Shown: piece after piece, positions 1 through 9,105 of the stretch
Layout of the letters: the number at the start of each line of letters is the position of its first letter
Numbering within the stretch: position 1 is the stretch's first letter
IMG/VR virus record: IMGVR_UViG_3300043425_000453
Location: 1-34,073 of that record
DNA length: 34,073 nt
Origin: a virus
Strand: one strand, 5' to 3'
Translations under genes and position numbers: made by a program
The notes under the pieces: model-generated
The model's database searches: none
What the model was told of the DNA's origin: nothing
The model's input: only the letters and a program-made list of their open reading frames with translations

Positions 1-86
1 GCGATTCGCTCGCGTTCTTGCAGCGCATCCGTCACGCCCCCGACCGCGCCAAGGGCAGCGCGAAGGGCGGTAAGTCCTCGGGCCAT
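1..86 (-). CDS. Partial gene (N-terminus only), possible ejection or internal virion protein
   Basis: The first 28 codons are visible and the rest lies beyond the window edge. The ATG overlaps the TAA stop of the next gene upstream in TAATG form, and a GAGGAG Shine-Dalgarno lies about 7 bases before it, so the start is well supported. The visible peptide begins MARGLTALRAALGAVGG and continues with a charged stretch. It is alanine, glycine and leucine rich and could be amphipathic. Its place after two low-complexity virion protein genes suggests another virion component, but the fragment is too short to name. Confidence 0.7.
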   Translation of the reverse strand, partial: MARGLTALRAALGAVGGVTDALQERERI

Positions 87-2155
87 TATTGGAACTCCTC
101 AGTCGGCGGAAGGGTCTGTTGGCGTCCAGTCGGTGCCCAGCTACTGCCCGTCCAGTACACTTCTGCGCCACCAACGTAGGCGTTCTGGCCGGGATACGAT
201 CCGGGGGGCAGGTTGTAATTTGCCGCCAGATTATACGATGAGGGGATAAACGTGTCGATGGTTCGATTCCTTATTTCTTCACCGCCTTCACCGCCTCCAC
301 CGCCTCCGCCGCCACCGCTCCCATCAAGTCCTCCGCCTCCACCACCGCCTCCTCCGCCTCCACCACCGCCTCCTCCGCCAAGGTCTTGGTTGAAGTTAAA
401 GTCACTCTTCAACTTCCCTTCCTTGATCGCGTTGGCGATGATCGTTTCAATTGCCAGACGTTCGCGCTGGAAGCCGAGATCGTTCCTCTGGAGTGCTGCT
501 CGCAGCGACCGCTCCAGCTCCGACTCACCGCGCTGGAAGCCCTGCTCTTCTCTCTGAAGTGTTTGACGTAGCGTCCGCTCCAACGCCGACTCGCCACGCT
601 GGAACGCCTGTTCGTTGCCCTGAAGCGTAGTGCGAAGCTGCCGCTCCAGCAGTGACTCCCCGCGCTGGAACCCCTGCTCGCTGGTCTGCATCCGCTCCCG
701 CAACGCCCGATCCAGCGCCGATTCCGACACGCCGGTCTGGCGCGTAGCAATCGCTTCGTTGATGCGCTGCTGTTCCAGATTATTCTGCGCCTGCGCTCGC
801 GTCTCTTCCGAACTCAACTGGCGACCGAACTGCGCGTTCTGATTGATGATCCGCTGCTGCTCCAGCCCCAACTGCTGCGTCGAGATCCCGAACTGCTGGA
901 GACGCGCATCCCGATCCTCCGACAAGCGCAGCCCGAACTGGGACGCCTGCTGGTTAATTCGCTGCTGTTCGAGGGAGTTCTGCGCGAGGTTCTGCGCTTC
1001 CTGTAGCGTGAGCTGACGGCCTTCCAGTGTCCCACGCTGCTGGATCTCCTGTGCCCGGAGCGCAAGCTCCTGCCCAGACAACCCGAACCGCTGCGCCCGT
1101 TCGGCCTGCTGCTCGGTCAGGTTGAGCCCAAACTGCTGGGCCTGCTGCGCGATGCGCTCGCGTTCGATGGTATTCGACGCGGCGTTCTGCGCTTCCTGTA
1201 TGGACATCTGCCGCCCTTGCAGCGCCGCCTCCTGCTGCAACTGCTGCGTCCGCAGGCCGATCTCCTGCTGCGACACGCCGAACTGCTGGAGGCGCTGGGC
1301 CTGCTGTTCCGCCAGTGACAGCCCGAACTGGGATTCCTGTGCCGTCTGCTGGCGCTCCTGCAAGCCGAGCCCACCCAATCCCAGCACCTGCCGCAGTCCC
1401 TGCTCAATCCCAAACTGGGACGCGCCCTGTTCCGCCTGTGCGCCACGGAACGCCTGATCGACGCCCGACTCGTACTGCTGCTGACCGAACTGCGCGGCGC
1501 GGAGCTGGTTCTCGAACTCCGCCGCCTGCCCCACACGGTTCGCTTCGAACTGCTGGAGATCCTGTGATCCCGCCAGTTCCGCAAAACCCTGTCCCGCTTG
1601 CAGCAACTGCGCCCGATCTGCCGCCTGCGTCTCTGCCGCCTGCTGGAGCAGTCGCGCATCCAGATCGGCCAAGGCGCGGGCCTGCTGCCCAGCCAGATCG
1701 CCCATGCGCCCACCGCCCACGGAGGACGCCGACAACCCCCGTCGAGCGAGGTCTTCGTTGAGCGCCTTCTGCTGGGCCTGATATTCGGCCTGCAAGTTGG
1801 CCGACTGTGCCCCACGGATCTGCTGGAACGCCTGCGTATCAAACCGCGACGGCGCTTGCCCGAACTGCTGGAGCTGTTGCTGCAACTGCTGGCGCATCTG
1901 CTGCGCCTGCTGCGATCCGCCGAACTGCTGGAAGGTCCGAGCCTGTGGTGCAGCGGGGGCAGGGCGAGCCATGCCCTGCTGCTGCATCTGCGCAAAGGTC
2001 TGCGCGGCCCGAGGCTGGGTGGTCGTCTGCTGTTGCTGGGTCTGCGTCCCCTGCGGGGTGTACGTCTGCTGCTGGCCACCGCCCGTCGTGTTGGTGGTGC
2101 CCAGCATCTCGTTGTAGCCGGGGAGGCTGCCGAACGCGGTGTTGTAGGTGGCCAT
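86..2155 (-). CDS. Repeat-rich coiled-coil virion protein, candidate ejection protein
   Basis: This 689-residue protein is very rich in Gln, Ala, Arg and Glu. Residues 1-100 are Gln/Thr-rich low complexity. Residues 276-470 are three head-to-tail copies of a 65-residue unit, each opening with QFGL and containing GRQ near its middle. Residues 493-580 are four copies of a 22-residue unit built around GFQRGES and LER. Two glycine runs follow, 17 residues at 593-609 and 9 at 614-622, then a Tyr/Pro-rich tail. The repeats should form long helices or coiled coils. No enzyme motif is visible. Similar Gln-rich helical proteins occur at the end of tail gene clusters in many phages, often as unnamed virion or internal proteins; a role in DNA ejection is inferred from position. 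The start ATG at 2155 lies 9 bases after the previous stop and has no clear Shine-Dalgarno. Confidence 0.85.
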   Translation of the reverse strand: MATYNTAFGSLPGYNEMLGTTNTTGGGQQQTYTPQGTQTQQQQTTTQPRAAQTFAQMQQQGMARPAPAAPQARTFQQFGGSQQAQQMRQQLQQQLQQFGQAPSRFDTQAFQQIRGAQSANLQAEYQAQQKALNEDLARRGLSASSVGGGRMGDLAGQQARALADLDARLLQQAAETQAADRAQLLQAGQGFAELAGSQDLQQFEANRVGQAAEFENQLRAAQFGQQQYESGVDQAFRGAQAEQGASQFGIEQGLRQVLGLGGLGLQERQQTAQESQFGLSLAEQQAQRLQQFGVSQQEIGLRTQQLQQEAALQGRQMSIQEAQNAASNTIERERIAQQAQQFGLNLTEQQAERAQRFGLSGQELALRAQEIQQRGTLEGRQLTLQEAQNLAQNSLEQQRINQQASQFGLRLSEDRDARLQQFGISTQQLGLEQQRIINQNAQFGRQLSSEETRAQAQNNLEQQRINEAIATRQTGVSESALDRALRERMQTSEQGFQRGESLLERQLRTTLQGNEQAFQRGESALERTLRQTLQREEQGFQRGESELERSLRAALQRNDLGFQRERLAIETIIANAIKEGKLKSDFNFNQDLGGGGGGGGGGGGGGGGGLDGSGGGGGGGGGEGGEEIRNRTIDTFIPSSYNLAANYNLPPGSYPGQNAYVGGAEVYWTGSSWAPTGRQQTLPPTEEFQ

Positions 2156-2164
2156 AGGTCGTCG

Positions 2165-2905
2165 TTACCCGTTCAAGTAGCCGCGCAGGGCGGGGGAATA
2201 CTGCTCGATATACGGCGCGAGGAGACGGCGAGTCATCTCAGATCGCGCCTCACGGATGCGGCGCTCTTCGTCCATCTGGCCCTGCTCCATCGCCAGCCGC
2301 TGACGGGCCGTCTCGGCGTTCATCAGCGCCGCCTGATCAGGCTGTTCGGGCAGCGCCATCTGGATACCCTTCACGCCAGCGCCGATCAGATCCTTGTTCT
2401 CGCGGACGCCCTTGAGCAGCCCGCTGAGAGAACTGCCGCCACTAGGCTTCGCGCCACGCAGGGCGTCCATCGGATTGGCACCAGCCCCACCAGCGCTGGG
2501 GAAGAACCCACCGCCCTGCCCAACGGCCTGCTGTGGAGCGAGTGGGCCAGTCGCCCCTGCGGCTCCCTCACCGCCCATGCCAAACGGCAGACGGTTGTAA
2601 TTCTTCATCGCGCCACGTAGCCCTTCCATCGCGGTCATGTTGCTCTTGAGGCCACCCGTCAACAACCCTTTGACGCCTGCCCCAGCCATGCCCGTGCCGT
2701 AGCCTGCGGCAGCGCCCTTCGCGGCTTTGCCAAGGTCTAGCCCGATGCCGCTCTTCCCTTCTCGGTCCAAGCCGCTCATCAGGCCACCAAGGACTGCGGC
2801 CCCAACGCCACCCGTCAGCGCCCCAGCCACTCCCGTGGCCAGCGGCTTGATGATGTTCTTGTTGCGGTCCCAGATGCCCGCCAACCCGCCACGCTTTCGT
2901 GCCAT
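2165..2905 (-). CDS. Gly/Ala-rich putative internal virion (ejection) protein
   Basis: The protein is 246 residues long. The N-terminus is basic (MARKRGG). From about residue 20 to 90 it is dominated by Gly, Ala, Val and Leu, with weakly hydrophobic stretches that could insert in a membrane (around residues 21-45 and 65-85). Residues 105-160 are Gly/Pro-rich and flexible. The last 60 residues are charged and helical. This pattern, a glycine-rich possibly membrane-active half plus a helical tail, recalls small internal virion or ejection proteins of podoviruses, but no family signature is visible. A GGAG lies 6-7 bases before the ATG and overlaps the stop of the upstream gene. Confidence 0.8.
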   Translation of the reverse strand: MARKRGGLAGIWDRNKNIIKPLATGVAGALTGGVGAAVLGGLMSGLDREGKSGIGLDLGKAAKGAAAGYGTGMAGAGVKGLLTGGLKSNMTAMEGLRGAMKNYNRLPFGMGGEGAAGATGPLAPQQAVGQGGGFFPSAGGAGANPMDALRGAKPSGGSSLSGLLKGVRENKDLIGAGVKGIQMALPEQPDQAALMNAETARQRLAMEQGQMDEERRIREARSEMTRRLLAPYIEQYSPALRGYLNG

Positions 2906-2907
2906 CG

Positions 2908-3102
2908 TTACTCCGTGGCCACCGGGGCCGGTTGCTGGACGTACTGCGCCTTGAAGATGTCAAACCGCCAGCCGTCCGCTGGATCCAACCCCGCGTCCTT
3001 CAGCGCCACCGCCGCCAACTGCTCGACCTCGGCATTGAAGCGCGACAGGATCTGGTTAATCAGGACTTGCACGGCGGGGCCAACGGGCTTCGTCATCGAC
3101 AT
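2908..3102 (-). CDS. Small hypothetical protein in the virion operon
   Basis: The protein has 64 residues from the first ATG; a second in-frame ATG lies two codons later. It is helical and acidic to neutral, with a central stretch FNAEVEQLAAVALKDAGLD and a C-terminal FDIFKAQYVQQPAP. No good Shine-Dalgarno precedes either ATG; the leader is pyrimidine-rich. The stop codon overlaps the ribosome-binding site of the next gene, so it sits properly in the operon. Function unknown. Its size and site fit a minor virion protein or a chaperone-like helper of the neighbouring candidate ejection proteins. Confidence 0.65.
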   Translation of the reverse strand: MSMTKPVGPAVQVLINQILSRFNAEVEQLAAVALKDAGLDPADGWRFDIFKAQYVQQPAPVATE

Positions 3103-3140
3103 AACAGAGAGGGAAAGAGGGACAGAAGGCTCCCCGTAAT

Positions 3141-3311
3141 TTAGTACGAGGAGGACTTTCGAGCGGCGGCGGCGTTATCCACGAGATTCGGATACGGTCG
3201 TCCTGCCGCCTTCGCACTGGCCTTGGCGCTGGCCTTGGCCTTCGGGGAGAGCTTCGTAGGCTTGTCGTCCTTCGGGGCGGGCTTCCGCCAGAACGCGACT
3301 TTCTTGGGCAT
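3141..3311 (-). CDS. Small Lys/Ala-rich basic protein
   Basis: The protein has 56 residues from the ATG at 3311, chosen because AGGAG lies 6 bases upstream; a start five codons earlier lacks such a site. After MPKKVAFWRKPAPKDDKP comes a repeated KAKASAKASAKAA stretch, histone-H1-like in composition. The Shine-Dalgarno overlaps the TAG stop of the previous gene, showing tight coupling. The strongly basic composition suggests nucleic acid or capsid-surface contact, but this is inference from composition only. Confidence 0.7.
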   Translation of the reverse strand: MPKKVAFWRKPAPKDDKPTKLSPKAKASAKASAKAAGRPYPNLVDNAAAARKSSSY

Positions 3312-3319
3312 CGCTGCTC

Positions 3320-3751
3320 CTACCACGCCGGGATGTAGCGCGTGGTGCCGTTGTCGTTAATGGTGATCCACTTGGTCGGGTTGCCTGCGACCGGCGCATT
3401 GGTCAGGGTACCCGTTGCCGCCCCCGCCCCGTTGGGCAGCGTGACCGGCGAGGACAGCCCGGACGACAAGGCGCGGAGATAGCCGAACGCCACCCACGCC
3501 GATCCGGTGTCGTACCACCACGTCACTTCGCCCGTGTTCGTCGTGGCCCACAGGCGACCCGCCACGCCTGCCGCTGGACGGCTGGCCAGCGTGGACGACT
3601 GCACATGGATCGTCGCGTCGGCATCGTGGGCGTTGAACGCCACGCCCGTGATGTTGTCGTTGGTCCGCACGATGTTGGCGTCCACCGTCCCGGCGCTGGT
3701 GTTGACCGGGGCGGTGAACGTCTTGATCGTGTGGCGGGGGACAGTGCTCAC
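3320..3751 (-). CDS. Short paralogue of the tail fibre N-terminal domain
   Basis: The protein has 143 residues. Residues about 22-90 match residues about 22-90 of the large tail fibre encoded just upstream in the operon: both share DAN.VR.NDN, the DADxxIHVQSSxLASRP block, AGxAGRxW, and a Trp-containing WWYD or LWFD strand. The rest is a short Gly/Thr/Asn-rich beta-like tail ending in RYIPAW. It looks like a second, much shorter fibre or an attachment-domain protein that docks at the same place as the fibre. It is read in one operon with the fibre and is separated from it by one small gene. The start ATG at 3751 is 6 bases beyond the previous stop. Confidence 0.8.
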   Translation of the reverse strand: MSTVPRHTIKTFTAPVNTSAGTVDANIVRTNDNITGVAFNAHDADATIHVQSSTLASRPAAGVAGRLWATTNTGEVTWWYDTGSAWVAFGYLRALSSGLSSPVTLPNGAGAATGTLTNAPVAGNPTKWITINDNGTTRYIPAW

Positions 3752-3757
3752 GGATGC

Positions 3758-4000
3758 TTACGGCGCAGGGGCGACGGCCACGCTGACATCCGCGACGGGC
3801 ACGTTCAGCGCCGTGGCGACCGCAGCACAGAGGTCAGCGTCCGTCCAGTCTGGCGCAAGGTCCGTGGACTGGAGCGACACGCTGGTGCCGACGTAGGTCG
3901 TGCCGATGGACAGCACCGTCGTTTCGATGCTGCACTGGCAGTCGGTGGTGCCGCTGGTGTAGTTGATGACGGCGGTCGAGATGGTGACAGGGGTTGGCAT
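3758..4000 (-). CDS. Small putative virion protein between two fibre genes
   Basis: The protein has 80 residues, rich in Thr, Val, Ser and Ala, with a predicted beta-strand pattern in the first 50 residues and a final helix (DADLCAAVATALNV). AAGGAG lies 7-8 bases before the ATG and overlaps the stop of the fibre gene. No family is recognised. The composition matches small phage structural or decoration proteins. It lies exactly between the large fibre and its short paralogue, so a fibre accessory role is possible but unproven. Confidence 0.75.
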   Translation of the reverse strand: MPTPVTISTAVINYTSGTTDCQCSIETTVLSIGTTYVGTSVSLQSTDLAPDWTDADLCAAVATALNVPVADVSVAVAPAP

Positions 4001-4012
4001 GTGATGCGCTCC

Positions 4013-6406
4013 TTAGGCGTTAGCGATGGTTGTGACGGTGCCTGATGATCCACGGTACTTGAGTGCGCCTGCTTCGACGTACAATACGCCGCCGCCCGTT
4101 GGGTTAGCGGTCGGGACCGTGGCGTTCGCGAGATGCAGCGTTCTGGCGCTGGAGGTGGCGATTGCGGTCATACCAACCAGCAAGTTGCCAGCAGTATCAA
4201 AACGAGCACGTTCCGTGCCGCTGGTCACAAACGTCATCGACGTGCCCGTGCTTGGCCCAATTGACACACGTTTATCTGTTGACGCAGACCCAGTAACAGA
4301 TACTTGAAAGTCCGCGTCAACTTCATTCGTACAGTTGAAGTACGAATAGATAGAGGATCCGGTCGTATTCGATGCCTTGAGGCGCAACCTTTCGACGAGC
4401 GTTGTGGTGCCGACGCCAAGGTTTCCACTGGCATCCAGCGTCATGCCTCGCGTGAACGAGATGGTGTTGCCCGCCGTGCCAGATGCCGCCGTGCTCCACC
4501 GATGCTCGCCCAACACTTGCTGATACAACGTCGATGCAGCCGTTGCCTTGTACGTGTAATTGCCACCAGTCGCAACAAACGCATTCGCCGCGATAGACGC
4601 TTCGGTCGCCGTGGTCGAGCCGAAGAACGATGCGCCACGCATGTCAAGCGACGAGTATGCCGACGCCCACGCACTCGGCGTCACGCCAAGGCCGAGGTTG
4701 CCAGCGGCGTCCAAGCGCATCCTCTCGACGTTGTTCGTAAAGAGGAAGAACGGGTCGTTACTGATAGTCCCAAGAGAGGCCGCGCCGACACCAGCAAACG
4801 ACGCCACCGTCGATCCGCCAGCTCCCGTATTCTGCAACTTCCAGTTCAACGTGGACGCCGACGCCATGTGTAGAATGGAGTCTGGGACTGTCGCGCCAAT
4901 GCCAAGACGGCCAGACGAGTCCAAGCGCATCCGCTCCGTAGCAGCGGTGCTGAAGCTCATGTACCGGCTGCTCCCGACGTTGATGTCGAGATAGGTGGTC
5001 GTCGACCACAGGTACGCGCTATTCGTGCCGCCGGTGCCGAAGCTAATGATGGAATCCGTTGGACCGTTCAACGAAATGCTGCCGCGATTGCTTGCACCGT
5101 TGAATCCCGAAGTCGTACCAATCAGCAGGTTGGCCGTGTTGCTGCTGCCATTGGCCCGCATCACTTCTGCCCATGTGATCGTGGACCCAGCCGTCCCAGA
5201 CGCAGCGGTACGCCACACATGCTCGCCGCCTGTCTGGCGATACTGCGAGGCACTAGCCGTCCCGATGTACTGCCATGCCGTATTGAACGTGGCGTTGCTG
5301 TTCAAGTACGATTCGGTCGCCGACCCCATAAAGCCAGAGATCGCCCCGACCTGTACCACATTCCCGCCGTTGTTCGTGCTAGGCGTGACACCAATGCCGA
5401 GATTGCCGCTATTGTCCAGCCGCATCCGCTCGGCTGTGGCAATGCGGAACCGGAAATCAAGCGCATCAAACACCAGCGGTGTGTAGGCGCTATTGGCATT
5501 GTTGACCGCCTGCAAAAGTGTCCCACCGCCTGCGGTCTGCGGGGAGACAATTAGGCGATCATTGCCCGCTGCGGACAGCGTAGCCGATCCGAGTGCCGCC
5601 TGTCCTGTGACCGTCAGCGTCGAGAGCGTCCCGACACTGGTGATGTTCGGCTGCGCGGCGGTGGTCAGCGTTCCGGCCAGCGAGGAGGCCGTGATCGCCC
5701 CCGCACTGAAGTTGCCTGACCCATCACGCAGCACCACCGTGGACGCCGTATTCGTAGACGCTTCCACGATACGCGGGGCGCTGAACTCGACATAGACCAC
5801 GCCGTTCGTCGCATTGGCGCGAAGCACGAACGCTACGGGCTGATAGACGCCGCTGGTCGGCTTGGTCGTCGTGAACCCACCCGTCGTGTTGGGATACAGG
5901 ATATTGCCCACGGCAAACGCCGCCGTGTCGATGTCCTGCAACGTGCCCGTGTTGATCGCGTAGCCCATCGTGTTGATGGTGGCGTTGGCGGTCATCACGG
6001 CAAACGCGATGTCGCTACTGCTGGCGACCTTCGCCACTTCTGGCAGATCCTGCCCGTTGTTCCAGCCGACCACCTTTACCACATCGCCCTTGTTCAGCGC
6101 GGTGGTGCAGAGGACCGTCAGCGCCACGGCTTCGCTGGAGACCGGATGCCAGTTCACGCCATCGTCAAACCAGAGCGTGTAGACGCCCGACTCTTCGGTG
6201 ATCCACTTCCGGCCTGCGGTCCCGGCAATCGGGCGAGACGCGAGGTTCGAGGACTGGACATGGATGCCCGTGTCGGCGTCATGATCGACATACGCCAACC
6301 GGACGGTGTTGTCATTGCTGCGGACGGTGTTCGCATCAATCGGCGTGGTGCCGTTGATGGGGCTGGTAAACGCCGCCACGCTATGTTGTCCAACGGTCGT
6401 CGCCAT
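4013..6406 (-). CDS. Tail fibre protein with repeated RMRLD/GNLGIG motifs
   Basis: This 797-residue protein probably binds the host surface. Residues 1-90 form an N-terminal domain shared with the short paralogue nearby. Residues about 95-210 look like a beta-rich domain, and 210-275 have shaft-like [18 protein letters not shown] strands. From 320 on there are five copies of the motif ERMRLDxxGNLGIG, at about 326-340, 490-504, 560-576, 653-667 and 731-745, typical of phage fibre beta-helix or shaft segments. The C-terminus ends with [19 protein letters not shown], a common fibre ending. No peptidase or sialidase motif and no C-terminal chaperone domain is seen. Codon use in the distal two thirds is less GC-rich than in neighbouring genes, as expected for exchanged fibre ends. 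GGAGA precedes the ATG. Confidence 0.9.
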   Translation of the reverse strand: MATTVGQHSVAAFTSPINGTTPIDANTVRSNDNTVRLAYVDHDADTGIHVQSSNLASRPIAGTAGRKWITEESGVYTLWFDDGVNWHPVSSEAVALTVLCTTALNKGDVVKVVGWNNGQDLPEVAKVASSSDIAFAVMTANATINTMGYAINTGTLQDIDTAAFAVGNILYPNTTGGFTTTKPTSGVYQPVAFVLRANATNGVVYVEFSAPRIVEASTNTASTVVLRDGSGNFSAGAITASSLAGTLTTAAQPNITSVGTLSTLTVTGQAALGSATLSAAGNDRLIVSPQTAGGGTLLQAVNNANSAYTPLVFDALDFRFRIATAERMRLDNSGNLGIGVTPSTNNGGNVVQVGAISGFMGSATESYLNSNATFNTAWQYIGTASASQYRQTGGEHVWRTAASGTAGSTITWAEVMRANGSSNTANLLIGTTSGFNGASNRGSISLNGPTDSIISFGTGGTNSAYLWSTTTYLDINVGSSRYMSFSTAATERMRLDSSGRLGIGATVPDSILHMASASTLNWKLQNTGAGGSTVASFAGVGAASLGTISNDPFFLFTNNVERMRLDAAGNLGLGVTPSAWASAYSSLDMRGASFFGSTTATEASIAANAFVATGGNYTYKATAASTLYQQVLGEHRWSTAASGTAGNTISFTRGMTLDASGNLGVGTTTLVERLRLKASNTTGSSIYSYFNCTNEVDADFQVSVTGSASTDKRVSIGPSTGTSMTFVTSGTERARFDTAGNLLVGMTAIATSSARTLHLANATVPTANPTGGGVLYVEAGALKYRGSSGTVTTIANA

Positions 6407-6409
6407 CGT

Positions 6410-7936
6410 TTATCTCCGACTCAGGGCAAACGCTTCCAAGGTAAAGCGCGAGAAGATGGGCAAGGCCGCGCCAGAGTCGATCACGCTGATATCGACGTAG
6501 TAGCCCGTGCCACCCATCTGAATACGATACGAGCGGCTGCCAGAGCCACCCCATGTGCCGGTGCCCCAGACCGTGCCCGTGCCACCCCACGCTTCGTCCG
6601 TGGAGGGCGGCAACGACCATGAGCCATAGGACTCGCCCGTGTTCCACTCCACACGGGTCTGGTTAGAGCCGCGCAACTGGGCGGTCAGGTAGCCAAAACG
6701 CAACGACTTCGCCAACGCATCATCGTTGCAATACATGCGGTGGAGTTGCAACGTCAGCGCGTAAGTTTCCCCGCCCGTGCCTGCGGCGGCGACATTGTCG
6801 AGGAAGACTCCCGGCGCATCGCAGAGCGTCACCCAGCCCGACGCATCGCCCTTGAGCACCACCGGCAGCCCATCGGCGTTCAGCGTCTCAAAGAGCGAGG
6901 TCGTGGCCGGATCGACATAGCCGCCATCCCACGGGCCGGTCCATGCGTTCAGCACGGTGTGGTAGACAAAGCAGCCGAAGGTGGGGATCGTGATCCACAG
7001 CTCCTTCGTGGCCCGATTCAGCACGGCGCGGATCTTGTCAAAGTCCGCATCGGTCAACTGACGAATGATCGGAAGCAACGGGTCGGGCGTTTCGGCGGTG
7101 CCGACTGACGCGACTTCCGCTTCGTTGCAGCGATACAGCCCGCGCTCACTGACAAAGAACGCCACGTTGCCAGACGCCACAATGCTGCCGGGGGCAATCG
7201 TGCCAACGTCCGCCGTCACCGCCTGCGGGGCGACCGTCAGATCGTCCTGCCCGTAGCCCGTGATGCGCGAGATACCGCGCCGATGGAAGAGCAAGAGCGA
7301 AGTGTTGACTGACGCCAGCCCGACCAGCACTTCGTCGCTGAAGGTGCGGACGATGATCTGCCCCCCGCCCGAAGACGCATTGCCCAGCGAGTCGCCGTTG
7401 TTCAAGTCCGAGTAGAACACGCTGTCGGGGAAGGACGTACTGCCCACGCCCCACAGCCGTTCGTTGTGGACCGTGATGCTGGCCACCGCTTCCGTGTTGG
7501 CGATGTTCGTGGTCAGCGTGGTGCCGTTCCACTTATTCAGCAACCCCCCATCCGCGATGTACACGACATCGTTCACGCTGCCATCGCGGAACTTGGCAAA
7601 CGTCGGATACGCGGTGGTAGACAACACCCCCGTTCTGGCCGTCCATGTCCACGGGAAGGCGCCGTAGGTGGTGGTGTACAGCGTCCCGTTGCTGATCGCC
7701 ATGATCTCGGGCGAGCCGGTGTCCTTCGTCCACGTAAACCCGTTGGTCACGGGGTTGGCGGACGCCACGGCGGTCGAGACGCGCCGAGTCCCACCACGCT
7801 TGGTGGCTGCGCCGTAATCCGTCAAACGGGCGTTAATCGCCCGACGCAACTGGTTGGGCAGGAGCGCGATGTCGTCCGAGACATCATTCAGCCCGCCGTC
7901 CATCTTGGGCTGCTGGTCTTGGAGCCGCTCCGCCAT
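6410..7936 (-). CDS. Putative tail nozzle/hub protein (podovirus beta-propeller type)
   Basis: The protein has 508 residues. It opens with a conserved-looking stretch around residues 14-50: DGGLND, DIALLPNQL, NARLTDYGAATKRGG. This is the pattern of podovirus tail nozzle or DNA-stabilisation proteins that follow the adaptor. The body is a succession of beta strands with recurring Trp and Gly, consistent with a propeller. Its ATG overlaps the stop of the adaptor gene in TAATG form, so the two are translationally coupled. The tail fibre gene follows 3 bases after its stop. It probably closes the end of the short tail and carries the fibres. The fold assignment is from family memory and gene order, not from a structure search. 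Confidence 0.75.
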   Translation of the reverse strand: MAERLQDQQPKMDGGLNDVSDDIALLPNQLRRAINARLTDYGAATKRGGTRRVSTAVASANPVTNGFTWTKDTGSPEIMAISNGTLYTTTYGAFPWTWTARTGVLSTTAYPTFAKFRDGSVNDVVYIADGGLLNKWNGTTLTTNIANTEAVASITVHNERLWGVGSTSFPDSVFYSDLNNGDSLGNASSGGGQIIVRTFSDEVLVGLASVNTSLLLFHRRGISRITGYGQDDLTVAPQAVTADVGTIAPGSIVASGNVAFFVSERGLYRCNEAEVASVGTAETPDPLLPIIRQLTDADFDKIRAVLNRATKELWITIPTFGCFVYHTVLNAWTGPWDGGYVDPATTSLFETLNADGLPVVLKGDASGWVTLCDAPGVFLDNVAAAGTGGETYALTLQLHRMYCNDDALAKSLRFGYLTAQLRGSNQTRVEWNTGESYGSWSLPPSTDEAWGGTGTVWGTGTWGGSGSRSYRIQMGGTGYYVDISVIDSGAALPIFSRFTLEAFALSRR

Positions 7937-8622
7937 TAGCCGCCGCTCCAGTCATACTTCTGGTCGGGGTACGCCATTCGCGTCGGGTTGATCGTGCGGC
8001 GGCGGAGATCGTCCAGCAGCGATTGGCGCTCCTCGTTGGCCAGCGCCCGGAAGTTGTTGGCCGCCCCGACTTCCGCGCCACCCTTGAGCAGCAGCTTGGC
8101 GGCTGCGGTCGAGACGATGATCGCCTCACTGTTCGCCGGGAACGTGATCGTCGCCGCCGTGGACGACAGATCGTTCAGCGAGGTGGGCTTGTAGTTGACC
8201 GCGATGTACAAGCTGACGCCTGCGCCGACTGGCAGGATCTGCACCGCCTCCCCAACGAGGTAGTACATGCGCGGGTAGGTCGGCAGGTAGTTCGTCGTGG
8301 TCGCCAGCGGGACGTACTGGAACTGCGTCTCGTCGTACAGGACGTTGCCGTCACTGACTGACAGGATGCGATAAAAGTTCTGCTGGCTATCCCCGCCGCC
8401 CGTATTCAGCGCCGAAAACGGGATCTGCCCGTTGGCGTCCGTCGTCACGCTCAACTGCTGAAACGTGTAATACGGGGCGGCATTGAGGATGTTCGACCAC
8501 TCTTCGTCGTAGGACTGCGACAGCGCGGTGCGGATCGCCGTGTCAGACCAGCGGGTCGAGCCAACCGCGTCCATGTACTCGCGGGTCTGTTCAATCAAAG
8601 TGGCGACACTGACGCTGGGCAT
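7936..8622 (-). CDS. Putative head-tail adaptor (gp4/gp11-like)
   Basis: The protein has 228 residues. The N-terminal half has the pattern of podovirus adaptor proteins: a helix SVATLIEQTREYMD, then WSDTAIRTALSQSYDEEWSNIL, followed by beta strands carrying YYTFQQ. The C-terminal part is again helical with AKLLLKGGAEVGAANNFRALANEERQSLLDDLRRR and ends in YDWSGG. Adaptors of this kind sit below the portal ring and are followed in the operon by the nozzle, as here. AGGAG lies 6 bases before the ATG. Confidence 0.75.
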   Translation of the reverse strand: MPSVSVATLIEQTREYMDAVGSTRWSDTAIRTALSQSYDEEWSNILNAAPYYTFQQLSVTTDANGQIPFSALNTGGGDSQQNFYRILSVSDGNVLYDETQFQYVPLATTTNYLPTYPRMYYLVGEAVQILPVGAGVSLYIAVNYKPTSLNDLSSTAATITFPANSEAIIVSTAAAKLLLKGGAEVGAANNFRALANEERQSLLDDLRRRTINPTRMAYPDQKYDWSGG

Positions 8623-8655
8623 ACCCGCTCCTACGCTGAAGACGAAAGACGCACG

Positions 8656-9105
8656 TTAGCTAACCTTGCGAGGACGCCCACGCTTGCGAGGCGCATCCAT
8701 GATACTGGACGGGTCCGACCGATCCAACACCTCGCCAATCGCGGAATCCAGCGCCTCTTGGATGTTGCCCGTGTTCCAGTTGGCCATCGCATCCGACATC
8801 CGCTGGATGTCTTCGCGGGGGAACGTGCGGAACGTGCGCTCCAGATACGGGGCCGCTTCGTCCGGGCCGCAGCTCATCGGGAGATACCCGATAATGTCGA
8901 AGGTCAGATGCGGATCATACGCGCCTTCTTGGACGGTGGCCCAGCGCCGATCCTCCGGCTGCCATGCCATACAAATGGCCCAGTGTTCGCCCGCCCCAGC
9001 AACCCACCGGAGCGACAGCCCCGTGTGGATCGCCGTGAGCCGCCGCGACACTTCTGGCGACGGCTCAGGACGACCTAGCGCATTGAGCAGGAGTACCCCG
9101 CTCAC
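8656..9105 (-). CDS. Hypothetical protein with C-terminal AT-hook-like tail
   Basis: The gene is taken from a GTG at 9105 that overlaps the TGA of the gene upstream (GTGA); the longer frame reaching to 9408 is an out-of-frame overlap with a real gene. The 149-residue product has a mixed alpha/beta body with several Trp residues (LSLRWVAGAGEHWAICMAW, EDRRWATVQEGAYDPHLTFDI), a conserved-looking CGPDEAAPYLERTF stretch, and a C-terminus KRGRPRKVS that matches the AT-hook core RGRP flanked by basic residues. A minor-groove DNA-binding tail is unusual in a gene lying between the decoration and adaptor genes. Body function unknown; it could link capsid or connector to packaged DNA. Confidence 0.7.
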   Translation of the reverse strand: MSGVLLLNALGRPEPSPEVSRRLTAIHTGLSLRWVAGAGEHWAICMAWQPEDRRWATVQEGAYDPHLTFDIIGYLPMSCGPDEAAPYLERTFRTFPREDIQRMSDAMANWNTGNIQEALDSAIGEVLDRSDPSSIMDAPRKRGRPRKVS

